A DNA stretch of 16,352 nt, taken from NCBI GenBank assembly GCA_903877345.1, contig CAIRDL010000574.1, forward strand, positions 1-16,352, written 5' to 3'. The notes beneath the pieces are model-generated. The model did not search any database, was not told the origin of the DNA, and saw only the letters and a list, made by a program, of their open reading frames with translations. The stretch's first letter is position 1. Each line of letters starts with the position of its first letter. Shown one piece after another: positions 1 through 7,822 of this stretch. The DNA is from an uncultured Oscillochloris sp. Lineage in GTDB: Bacteria; Chloroflexota; Chloroflexia; Chloroflexales; Chloroflexaceae. The translations under genes were made by a program, and so were the position numbers.

Positions 1-236
<236 letters not shown>

Positions 237-242
<6 letters not shown>

Positions 243-2237
243 CCGCACCAGCCGAATCGACTCCACTACCACCACCTCGCCATCCCCCGCCCCCACCGGA
301 TCAAGGCGCAACCCCGTCACCAGTCCCCGCCACCCCGGCACCGCCCCCAAAGCAAGCCGATACGTCTGCGGCAGCCCTCCCGCCCCAAGGCTCCAGCGCA
401 CCGAGCGCGTCTCGTCCAAATGGCCCTGTTCATCCAAAAAGAAGATCTGCGCGTCGCGGGCAGTTGTCTCCGCCGCCATCCGCACCTCAAGCGCCGTGTA
501 GCGCGCCGTCTCAAGCTGCATCGGCGGACTCGTCAGCGCCGGGTCGCGCCCCGGAAGCAACGCCCAACCAGCGCGGGCGCTCGTCGTCGTCACCGCATTG
601 GTAGCCTGCCAGCCCCAGTGCGAGCGCGTGAAGTCCCATCCTGGCCCATCGGCGAGTGTCTGGGTGTCGGGCAGCCGCAAGTAAACGGGGCTGCTCAACC
701 CCAGCGGCAGCGGCTCCAACGCGGGTTCGTAAGGCGCATAACAACCCGCCACCTGCTCCGCACTCAGGCCAAAACGCTCGGCGGGCGTAGGCGGTTCGCC
801 AGGCGGATTAGGCACGGGTCGCCGCGCCTCAGCCCCAATCAGCACCGCATAGCCGCCAGCCAGCGCCCCGTCTATACGCGCCTGGAGCACTGCGCACGCC
901 GCCGGCCAATCACCTTTCGTGGCCGCCATCGCCTGACTCAGCGCAGTCACATTGGCGCGTCCCTCGTAGAACGGCAGATAAAGTTCCGGCAGCCCATCAG
1001 CCACCACCAACAAATCGCCGGGGTTGCTCTGCGCTGCCAACGCCCGCGCCGTCACCCGCTGGAGATCCAGTGCCGCATCGCCCCGCCGCGTAATGGCGCT
1101 ATAGTTCAGCCCCAACAGCGTCAGGCTACAAGCCCCAAGGGCCAAAGCCGCGAGCCGCACGTTGCGTTTTGGCGCACGCGGTTGAAAAACCGCCAGCACC
1201 ACCAACAGATAGCAGGGCGGCATACTCGCGATCCAGAACTCAATGTTGTCCGGCTCCCACCAAACGAAAAACGCTCCATAGACGAGCAACCACCCCAGAC
1301 AGATCGCCACCACGCCACGCGGTGCCGCCCTTAGCCCGCGCAGGCCCACCAACAGCAGCGCAAGGAGCGCCAGCCCCACCAGTGTTCCGCCCGTCTGCGC
1401 CAAACTTCCGGCAAGCCCCTGCCCCAACCGCACGAACTTCTCCCCATCCACCGCCCCGCCCCAAAACCCCGTCGTGGCATACCCCGCCATCCAATTCGCC
1501 AACGCCGCCCACGAGCGCAGGCCACTCACGCCAAACCCCACCCCCAAGTAAGCCCCGCCCACAAGCAGGGCGAACGGCACCCCATAGGCTAACGCAGGAC
1601 GCCACAAGCGGCGCAGCGCCACCGTCAGTGGTTGTGGTTCGGCGGTCACACCATAGATCAGTGCCACAAACACCGGGACGCAAAGCAGTATGTTTGTTTG
1701 GTGAAAAAGCACCGCGCAGCTTTGTGCCACTCCCAGGGCGGCAGCGCGGGACGGAGTAGGCTTACGGGCGACCGCCAGTAACAGCCAAAGACAGGCTATC
1801 AGGCAGCAGGCGGCAATCGTATAGACTTCCACCTCCACCGCGTAATACCAATAGGCGTAACTCACCGCCAACAACAGCGCCGCCGCCGCCCCCGCAAGGG
1901 CGACCGCCAGTTCACCACCCCGCCAGCGCGTGACGGTTTGGCTTGCCAGGGTGCCAAACAGCGTGACCCCAACGGCCCCCGCCAGCGTATTCGCGCCCTG
2001 CAACAGCCACTCAGCACTCCCGACCCAGCCCAACGCCCACGCCCCACCCTTAATCAGCGCACCCATCGCCCCGTAGGCCAAGTGGTGCGGGTGGAACAGC
2101 TCTTGCCAGGGCTTGCGGTCCACATCGAGAATATAGGAGAGGGCGTCGTAGGTGTGAACAGCCGTGCGGGTGAGGCCGTAGAGGCTAACGCAGAGCGCAA
2201 AAGTTAGTCCAGCCCGGAGCCAAGGTCGCGTTGTCAC
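237..2237 (-). CDS. Polytopic membrane glycosyltransferase-like protein (DUF2723-like) with C-terminal beta-sandwich domain
   Basis: This 666-residue protein has about nine or ten hydrophobic segments between residues 10 and 385, followed by a soluble C-terminal half. The first loop holds an acidic residue (D31) and an HPHH cluster at 49-52. The YYAVEVEVYT stretch at 131-140 resembles the 'EvY' signature of DUF2723 and related GT-C proteins, which transfer sugars from polyprenyl-linked donors outside the membrane. From about residue 535 the sequence looks like the jelly-roll domain attached to many Chloroflexota membrane glycosyltransferases (WDF, SPPMQL, LRLDP). The start is GTG, six bases after the DUF192 stop, with no clear Shine-Dalgarno, which suggests translational coupling. 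The stop TAG lies in the heptamer array. Family placement is moderately sure. The substrate is unknown; pilus or surface-protein glycosylation is only inferred from position. Confidence 0.75.
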
Positions 2238-2243
2238 CAGGGG

Positions 2244-2591
2244 CTACAGGGGTTCGACGCGCAACGTATCGCCCACCTGGGTGCCCGTCGCGCTAATCGT
2301 CCCGGCGGGCAACTCAACGACATAGTGGGTGCCCCAAGCTCCCGCGAAAGGCCGATTGGGGGGCATTGCTACCTGCAAGCCGACAATCGTATGGGCGCGA
2401 TTGGCGAAGACCACATCAATGGGAAAGCGCATGAAGAAACTGTGGATGCTCGAACATGGACTGATCAGCAGACCCTCACCGGGGGCCAACCCCGGATGGC
2501 CCATCAGCCCCTTCCCACGGGCAAAAAAGTTCCGCGCTTCACCACAGTGCTCAGCCAGTACCGTGCCGCGAGTCGTATTTCGTACACGCAC
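2244..2591 (-). CDS. DUF192 family protein
   Basis: This 115-residue protein covers essentially the whole DUF192 (PF02643) fold. Hallmarks seen are KGLMG at 27-31, the PCSSIHSFFMRFPIDVVF block at 45-62, and ELPAG at 93-97 followed by GDTLRV at the end. No signal peptide or membrane segment is visible, although many family members are exported. The biochemical role of the family is not established. The gene starts with GTG five bases after the tadC stop, and a G-rich stretch at the end of tadC could serve as its ribosome binding site. The tight spacing puts it in the tadABC transcript. DUF192 genes next to Tad genes are, as I recall, recurrent, which would fit a pilus-linked role, but that is inference. 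Confidence 0.88.
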   Translation of the reverse strand: MRVRNTTRGTVLAEHCGEARNFFARGKGLMGHPGLAPGEGLLISPCSSIHSFFMRFPIDVVFANRAHTIVGLQVAMPPNRPFAGAWGTHYVVELPAGTISATGTQVGDTLRVEPL

Positions 2592-2596
2592 GTTGG

Positions 2597-3517
2597 TTAA
2601 CCCCCACCGAAAGCGGCCATCAGTTTAGGCACTGCCGGGCCAAGGATGACCACAAAGAGCGCGGGGAAGATCAGGAAGACCATTGGAAAGAGCATCTTGA
2701 TTGGCGCTTGTTGGGCCAACGATTCCGCCCGTTGGCGCCGTCGGACGCGCATCTGGTCAGACTGGAGGCGCAGGATCTTCGACATCGAAACGCCCAACTG
2801 GTCAGCCTGAATCACGGCGGCGGTGAACGTCTGCACATCCTCAACCCCCGTCCGTAGCGCCAAATCCCGCAGCGCCTCCCGGCGTGTCCGCCCCAAACGC
2901 ACATCCGAGAGCACCCGCTTGAACTCGCGGCTCAGCTCATCGTCCCATTTCTGGGTAACACGCTGGAGCGCCAAGTCAAACGCCAACCCCGCCTCAACAC
3001 TAATACAAAGCAGATCGAGCGCATCAGGCAGCGCCTTTTGAATGGAATGTTTGCGCCCCGTAATCTTGCGACCCAGCCACATAACGGGCAGCATATAGCC
3101 CATAACAAAGCCGATGGAACTGTACATCAGCGCTTGGGTGATTGGCATGGTGCGTGACGTGACTAGGGTGATGATCAGCCCCAGCACCAGCGCCAACCCC
3201 ATGCGCAACCCCACAAACATCGTCGGCGTAATCCCACCGGGGTTGCCCGCCATCTGCAAGTTCGTCTTTAGGCGTTCGCTACTCTGTTTGGCTCCGTACT
3301 TCCCCAGAATTGTCAGCACGCTCATAAAGATCGGGACGATCACCCGCTGATAGAACGGCTGTTGGAGTTCCATCTCCTCCAGGGACATCTCCCGCTCGGT
3401 GAACTGATTCAGCCGTTCAGCAATCGCGTCAGGCCGTTGCGACCTGATCACGAAGAAGATCACCGCGCCGAAGCCCCCTAGCACCACCACCCCGATCAGC
3501 AACACAGTTGGTGTCAT
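2597..3517 (-). CDS. tadC: Tad pilus platform protein TadC (type II secretion F domain)
   Basis: This 306-residue inner-membrane protein acts with TadB as the platform on which the TadA ATPase drives Flp pilin assembly. There is an N-terminal membrane segment (about 5-24), two central ones (about 103-120 and 127-148), and a T2SF domain from about 160 to 290. The domain has the typical LPDALDLLCISVEAGLAFD start and an FPMVFLIFPALFVVILGP membrane end. I chose the ATG at 3517 rather than the longer frame beginning at 3604, because the extra 29 residues would overlap tadB and look like nothing. GAGG lies seven bases before this ATG. The gene begins two bases after the tadB stop, so coupling is likely. 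Confidence 0.93.
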   Translation of the reverse strand: MTPTVLLIGVVVLGGFGAVIFFVIRSQRPDAIAERLNQFTEREMSLEEMELQQPFYQRVIVPIFMSVLTILGKYGAKQSSERLKTNLQMAGNPGGITPTMFVGLRMGLALVLGLIITLVTSRTMPITQALMYSSIGFVMGYMLPVMWLGRKITGRKHSIQKALPDALDLLCISVEAGLAFDLALQRVTQKWDDELSREFKRVLSDVRLGRTRREALRDLALRTGVEDVQTFTAAVIQADQLGVSMSKILRLQSDQMRVRRRQRAESLAQQAPIKMLFPMVFLIFPALFVVILGPAVPKLMAAFGGG

Positions 3518-3519
3518 GA

Positions 3520-4512
3520 CTACACCTCGATATCCATAATCTTCATGATGACGAAGAAGCCAATCACAATCATGACCATCGAAGCCACCGGCAAGCAGCA
3601 CCAAGCATCAGGCGGCATCCCGAAGATAAAGATCGGGGCCATGTAGGCTGGATTAACAACGCTGATGAAGATCGCAAGGCCGACTGGTAGCGCCGTAATC
3701 ACCCAAGCCGAGATGCGGCCCTGGGCCGTAAGCGTGCCAATCTCACCCTTGATCCGCACCCGTTCGCGGATCGTGTGCCCAATCGTGTCGAGGATCTGGG
3801 CCAAATTGCCGCCGACCTCCATTTGGATGTTCACTGCCGTAATCAGCAGATCAAGATCCTCGGAAGGCACGCGCCGTTGGAGGTTGCTCAACGCCTCTTC
3901 AGTGGAACGCCCGAGACCCACCTCCTGCACAATACGGCGGAACTCAGTATTGACCGGGTAGGGTGCCTCTTTCGAGACCATATCAAGGCACTGGAGGAAA
4001 CTGTAGCCACCGCGCAGGGCGTTCGCCATCATTGTGATGGTGTCGCCCAATTGACCATTAAAGGCCACCAAGCGCTTTTTCGACCGATTGCCAAGGTAGT
4101 AATTCGGGATAAATGAGAAAATGACTGCGCCTACGAGGGCCACTGCGAACATCGCGACCGCGCTGGCCCGCCCCAGGTAAATGCCCACCACAGACCCAAT
4201 TGCTGCGGCCCCCAGTTTCGCAAGGTAAAACTCCGCGACGGTAAGCTTCACGTCAGCCCGCGCCAAATCACGGGCGACACTGCTACCCTGCTTACTCTTC
4301 GAGACTACCTTGTCAATACGCTCAAGCGCCTGGCGCGGATTGGCCGTCGGCTGCTCCTCCGGGGCGCGTCCGGCAAACTCGCTCAGGCGTTGCCCCATCT
4401 CGCCGCCCCGCGACCGGCGCATCATGAAGATGACCACCCCGATCACGATCACGAGCAAACCTAACCCGCCTACAATCAGGGGCAACATCGCGGGAGTGAG
4501 GAATCGGTTCAT
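3520..4512 (-). CDS. tadB: Tad pilus platform protein TadB (type II secretion F domain)
   Basis: This 330-residue polytopic membrane protein is the partner of TadC in the pilus platform. It has an N-terminal hydrophobic helix (about 8-31), a basic RRSRGG boundary, a charged linker, and a paired membrane region (about 98-138). The T2SF domain spans about 150-285, including the conserved ALRGGYSFLQ and QMEVGGNLAQIL stretches. A final hydrophobic segment occupies about 303-325. The ATG at 4512 is preferred over the frame opening at 4563, which would overlap tadA by 29 bases and add 17 uncharacteristic residues. The upstream sequence holds GAGG at longer than ideal spacing, so the exact start is slightly uncertain. 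The gap to the tadA stop is 22 bases. Confidence 0.93.
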   Translation of the reverse strand: MNRFLTPAMLPLIVGGLGLLVIVIGVVIFMMRRSRGGEMGQRLSEFAGRAPEEQPTANPRQALERIDKVVSKSKQGSSVARDLARADVKLTVAEFYLAKLGAAAIGSVVGIYLGRASAVAMFAVALVGAVIFSFIPNYYLGNRSKKRLVAFNGQLGDTITMMANALRGGYSFLQCLDMVSKEAPYPVNTEFRRIVQEVGLGRSTEEALSNLQRRVPSEDLDLLITAVNIQMEVGGNLAQILDTIGHTIRERVRIKGEIGTLTAQGRISAWVITALPVGLAIFISVVNPAYMAPIFIFGMPPDAWCCLPVASMVMIVIGFFVIMKIMDIEV

Positions 4513-4534
4513 CCTAAGCTCTACCTCACGCCAT

Positions 4535-5935
4535 CTAGTAGCTAAACCGGTCGCCCGCACCAAACGTATTCGAGGGCAGGAAGATATTCATGGCCTCGAA
4601 CTTCTCGATAAACTTCGGGCGCACGCCGGTGGGCCGCAGCGTGCCGATGATCTTGCCCTTCTCATCCATGCCGGTCTGCTCAAAGACGAAAATATCTTGC
4701 ATCACCACCACGTCGCCCTCCATGCCCGAAATCTCCGTCACTTGCGTCACTTTGCGCGTGCCATCCTTGAGGCGTGATTGCTGCACAATCACCTGCACCG
4801 CCGAGACGATCTGTTCGCGAATGGCCCGCGCCGGCAGGTCGAGACCCGACATCATGCACATTGTCTCGATACGGCCAATCGAGTCCTTCGGCGTATTGGC
4901 GTGAATCGTCGTCATCGAACCATCATGGCCCGTGTTCATCGCCTGAAGCATGTCCATTGTCTCGCCGCCACGACACTCACCGACGATAATACGCTCGGGG
5001 CGCATACGCAAACAGTTGATCACCAAATCGCGGATCGTCACCTCGCCCCGGCCCTCCACATTAGGCGGGCGCGACTCAAGGCTGACTACGTGATCCTGAC
5101 GCAACTGCAACTCGGCGGCATTTTCAACTGTGATAATGCGCTCGTCTTCAGGAATGAAGGACGAGAGTACATTGAGCAGGGTCGTCTTACCCGAACCAGT
5201 TCCGCCAGAGACGACGACGTTGGTGCGGGACTTCACACAGGCTTCGAGGAAATCGCCCATCCCCCGGCTCATCGAGCCAAAGCGCACCAAATCGTCTACC
5301 GTCAACTTGTCCTTCTTGAACTTACGGATAGTGACGGTGGGGCCATTCAGCGCCAAGGGCCGAATGATCGCATTGACGCGTGAACCATCTTGGAGACGAG
5401 CGTCAACCATCGGCGAAGACTCATCAACGCGCCGCCCAAGCGGTGCCACAATCCGGTCAATGATCCGTAGCACATGGGCATCGTTGATGAAGCTCAAGCT
5501 CGTCAGGATCAACTTGCCTTTTTTCTCAATATAAATTTGCTTCGGCCCATTGATCATAATTTCGCTAACGTCAACATCAGCAAGCAGTGGCTCAATGGGG
5601 CCAAGCCCGACGATGTCAGCCTCAATGCTCTCAAACATCCGTTGGCGCTCGCTCCGCGTCAGCACGATGCTCTCGCCATCCAGAATAGACTGGAAGGCAT
5701 CCTCAACCTGCTTACGCACTTTGGCCTTATTCCCCAGATCCATCTTTGGGTCAAGCTCGTTAATCAGTCGGTTCTGTACCCGGAGCTTGATCTCGTTGAA
5801 GTTGTCGTCAGCCGGCGCGGCAGCGCTGCGAGAACCCAAGGCTGGTGTTGGTGGCGGAGGGGCACCGGGCCGCGTGGGGGCCGGGGGCGTCTCAGGGCCG
5901 GGTGCCGCGCCCCCAATGCGCTTGAGCAGAGACAT
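4535..5935 (-). CDS. tadA: Tad pilus assembly ATPase TadA/CpaF
   Basis: This 466-residue cytoplasmic hexameric ATPase of the type II/IV secretion family powers pilin polymerisation. A Pro-rich N-terminal tail (about 12-44) is followed by the CpaF N-terminal domain (about 45-215). The nucleotide-binding core has Walker A GGTGSGKT at 244-251, the ENAAELQL segment at 270-277, the Walker B-like RIIVGE at 315-320, and the His box DGSMTTIHAN at 338-347. All key residues are present. The ATG at 5935 has a GGGAG ribosome binding site about eight bases upstream and, before that, an 8-bp hairpin at 5957-5975. It heads the tight tadA-tadB-tadC-DUF192-glycosyltransferase string. Confidence 0.97.
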   Translation of the reverse strand: MSLLKRIGGAAPGPETPPAPTRPGAPPPPTPALGSRSAAAPADDNFNEIKLRVQNRLINELDPKMDLGNKAKVRKQVEDAFQSILDGESIVLTRSERQRMFESIEADIVGLGPIEPLLADVDVSEIMINGPKQIYIEKKGKLILTSLSFINDAHVLRIIDRIVAPLGRRVDESSPMVDARLQDGSRVNAIIRPLALNGPTVTIRKFKKDKLTVDDLVRFGSMSRGMGDFLEACVKSRTNVVVSGGTGSGKTTLLNVLSSFIPEDERIITVENAAELQLRQDHVVSLESRPPNVEGRGEVTIRDLVINCLRMRPERIIVGECRGGETMDMLQAMNTGHDGSMTTIHANTPKDSIGRIETMCMMSGLDLPARAIREQIVSAVQVIVQQSRLKDGTRKVTQVTEISGMEGDVVVMQDIFVFEQTGMDEKGKIIGTLRPTGVRPKFIEKFEAMNIFLPSNTFGAGDRFSY

Positions 5936-5956
5936 CGCTACGACTCCCTTGTTGGG

Positions 5957-5975
5957 GCACAGCCTGCGGCTGTGC
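5957..5975 (-). promoter_or_regulatory. 8-bp hairpin in the tadA leader
   Basis: GCACAGCC and GGCTGTGC form a perfect inverted repeat with a 3-base loop. It lies 21 bases before the tadA ATG and just upstream of its GGGAG site. No T-run follows it on the minus strand, so it is not a normal intrinsic terminator. It could protect the 5' end of a processed tadA message or modulate initiation; that is inference. Confidence 0.55.
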
Positions 5976-6035
5976 GCTTAGGCTTGTTTCCATCCAGCTT
6001 TACCGTCTGGGCAAACGCACCGCGTTCTGTTGCGA

Positions 6036-6063
6036 CAAAGCTGCAAGCTAAAAGCTGAAACAT
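6036..6063. repeat. Degenerate heptamer repeat, 3-4 units
   Basis: Units CAAAGCT (6036), GCAAGCT (6043) and AAAAGCT (6050), then a decayed GAAACAT, share a 7-bp period with core AAGCT. The repeat sits in the 177-bp gap between cpaE and tadA. It differs in sequence from the array at 1-242 but has the same period. Confidence 0.6.
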
Positions 6064-6112
6064 GCCCTAGACGTAGGTTGGAAAGCCTTTCCCGCAAGCC
6101 AAAAGCAGCAAC

Positions 6113-7399
6113 CTAGCGCTTGATGATCCGCGAGAAGAGGCCCCCTGGCTTTTGGGCTACCTCGACCGGGGCCGCAGGCATCCCTGGCGCGCCTTTCGCT
6201 CCGGCCTTGCTACCAGCCGGACTCAGTTCGCGGGCCAAGTTGATAACATCACGGGCCATTTGGTGCGTGGGCTTACTGATCACCAACGGCACCCCTTGGT
6301 TGATCGAAAAAGTGACATCCTGGCCCGCATCACCGATCTGTAGCACCACCTTACGCTGGATATTCTTCTCGACATCCTCAACGCGGATACCTGTGCGGTT
6401 GCTGGCCTTATTCAACACCAACATCACTTTCTCGTGAGGGTATTCCAACAGATCAGCCACCTCAAGGAAGAGTTTGATATTGCGGATGCAGTGCATCTCA
6501 AGGGTCATCAGGGTGACAATGCGCGTCGCAAGATCGAGCACCGCCAACGAGCGGTCTTGGAACGACGCCGGGGTATCCACCACCACATAGTCAAACTCGC
6601 GGCGCAGCGCCTCAAGGATGGCCCGGATATGCTCGGCGGTCACTAATTCGCCACGTTGCGGGTCGGGCGGAGCCAACAGCACTTTTACCTGCGAAGTATG
6701 AGTCGCCAACACATCATTGATCAGGTCGCGGTCAAGCTCTTCGACGCGTTGGGCCAACTCGATAATCGTCTTGTCCGAGCGCAGGTTGAGAATGACGGTC
6801 AGATCGCCAAAGACCACATTGGCGTCAACCAAAGCCACCTTCTTATTGGTCAATTGGCGCAACGCGACAGCCAGATTAGCGGCCACCGATGAAGTACCAA
6901 CGCCACCTTTCGGGCTAAAAACAGCGATGATTTGACCTTCAGTACCGCCACCACCACCACCACCACCCGCCACTGGATCATTGCCACTGGAGGTCGGAGC
7001 CGCCTTTGGGCGGGTCGCGCCCAATTTGTGGACGTGGCGAATAGACTTATACAGATCGTCGGCACTGATGGGCTTCGTAAGAAACTCACGCGCCCCCGCC
7101 AACATCGCCCGCCGCAGGTAGTCAGTCTCACCCTGAACGCTCATGATAATGACCTGGACCCGCGAGTCCTGGCTCATGATTGCTTCCGTGGCACTGATAC
7201 CGTCCATATCCGGCATATTGATGTCCATCAAAATGACATCAGGCCGGTATTGGCGAGCGAAGGCGACGGCCTCGCGGCCATTACACGCTTTGGCGATAAC
7301 CTCAATATCTTTCTCGAAGAAGAGCAACTTCTCAAGTTGATCACGCGTGTCAATGATGTCGTCCACGATCATCACGCGGATCTTCTCTAGTTCTGTCAT
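6113..7399 (-). CDS. cpaE: CpaE/TadZ-like ATPase with N-terminal response-regulator receiver domain
   Basis: This 428-residue cytoplasmic protein belongs to the ParA/MinD-like CpaE/TadZ family that positions Tad pilus machinery. Residues 1-125 are a CheY-like receiver with the full functional set: D13/D14, phospho-acceptor D59 in LMDINMPDMDG, S87 and K109 (TKP). A Gly-rich linker with eight consecutive glycines (145-152) leads to the ATPase domain, whose deviant Walker A is SPKGGVGTSS (162-171). VDAN (191-194) and VVVDTPASF (272-280) follow. The tail is Ala/Pro-rich and ends in LFSRIIKR. I chose the ATG at 7399. The in-frame GTG at 7429 lies within a palindrome and adds ten residues outside the receiver fold, although the ribosome binding site for 7399 is weak. 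The intact receiver suggests control by an unseen histidine kinase. Confidence 0.93.
   Translation of the reverse strand: MTELEKIRVMIVDDIIDTRDQLEKLLFFEKDIEVIAKACNGREAVAFARQYRPDVILMDINMPDMDGISATEAIMSQDSRVQVIIMSVQGETDYLRRAMLAGAREFLTKPISADDLYKSIRHVHKLGATRPKAAPTSSGNDPVAGGGGGGGGTEGQIIAVFSPKGGVGTSSVAANLAVALRQLTNKKVALVDANVVFGDLTVILNLRSDKTIIELAQRVEELDRDLINDVLATHTSQVKVLLAPPDPQRGELVTAEHIRAILEALRREFDYVVVDTPASFQDRSLAVLDLATRIVTLMTLEMHCIRNIKLFLEVADLLEYPHEKVMLVLNKASNRTGIRVEDVEKNIQRKVVLQIGDAGQDVTFSINQGVPLVISKPTHQMARDVINLARELSPAGSKAGAKGAPGMPAAPVEVAQKPGGLFSRIIKR
6947..6967. repeat. (GGT)n microsatellite within cpaE
   Basis: On the coding strand six GGT codons are followed by GGC and GGT, encoding the Gly8 linker between the receiver and ATPase domains. 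Slippage here would change linker length without breaking the frame. Confidence 0.8.
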
Positions 7400-7420
7400 G
7401 GCGTTCTTTGCTGCTTTCCA

Positions 7421-7440
7421 GGTGATCACACTTGATCACC
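7421..7440. promoter_or_regulatory. Perfect palindrome upstream of cpaE, candidate operator
   Basis: GGTGATCA and TGATCACC flank a 4-base spacer (8-bp perfect arms). It ends 21 bases before the cpaE ATG and overlaps the alternative GTG. The dyad looks like a binding site for a dimeric helix-turn-helix regulator, with partial resemblance to CRP/FNR-type half-sites (TGATC). It could equally form a leader hairpin with a tetraloop. The regulator is unknown. Confidence 0.5.
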
Positions 7441-7765
7441 GCAAAATCCCTGCTTCGTCCCAGTGTGCCATTCCGAGGATGGGCTTACCACCAGTCCACA
7501 GGCCGGTTTTACGTCCCGACGTAGCCACTACCGAAACGCCCAGTCCGGCACTGGCAAGCTGCGGTTCCGTCGTGCGTGTGATCCTCCGTGGGCGGGCGAC
7601 CCTTGGGGAGCGGGCGTTGCGCGGTGGGCGTGATACACACGGTGGAACACCTTTAGGGCGTTCACAACGTCTTGGTCAAAGTACCTCGCACAACGACGCT
7701 GCCGAGGGTAGTATACAAGATCCGAGTGACCTGTGCCGCCCTTCAGCTATGGTAGACCGGCAACA

Positions 7766-7808
7766 CTCGCCCCTCGCTCCCAAAGTGACATTGGGGGCGA
7801 GGGGCGAG
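7766..7808. repeat. Strong 18-bp inverted repeat downstream of cpaB
   Basis: Arms 7766-7783 and 7791-7808 pair over 18 bases with one mismatch (G-U on the plus-strand RNA, A-C on the minus) and a 7-base loop. A 12-bp palindrome GCAAAGCTTTGC (7808-7819) abuts it, three bases after the cpaB stop. No T-run follows in either direction, so this is not a standard intrinsic terminator. It may be a processing or stability hairpin, or a dispersed palindromic element. Confidence 0.6.
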
Positions 7809-7822
7809 CAAAGCTTTGCGAC

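Larger units (their letters stand above)
7400..7822. other. 423-bp intergenic region between cpaB and cpaE
   Basis: No credible gene is seen here on either strand. The plus-strand open frame crossing it is a shadow of the flanking genes. It holds several inverted repeats: 7421-7440, a short TACGT/ACGTA at 7510-7523, the strong hairpin at 7766-7808, and a 12-bp palindrome at 7808-7819. A TATACT hexamer on the minus strand (7715 to 7710) could be a -10 box for cpaE, but no -35 match lies at normal spacing. A small RNA or a long structured leader cannot be excluded. Confidence 0.5.

Noticed and set aside
420..1334. Plus-strand 304-residue open frame
   Set aside because: Lies opposite the glycosyltransferase-like gene; Arg/Pro/His-rich composition typical of an antisense shadow in GC-rich DNA.
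7397..7429. GTG start for cpaE at 7429
   Set aside because: Overlaps a perfect palindrome, has no Shine-Dalgarno, and adds ten residues outside the receiver fold.
7710..7715. cpaE promoter with TATACT -10
   Set aside because: No acceptable -35 at 15-18 bp and no extended TG; mentioned only as a possibility in the gap entry.
7766..7808. Rho-independent terminator
   Set aside because: Stem is strong but no T-run follows on either strand; recorded as an inverted repeat instead.
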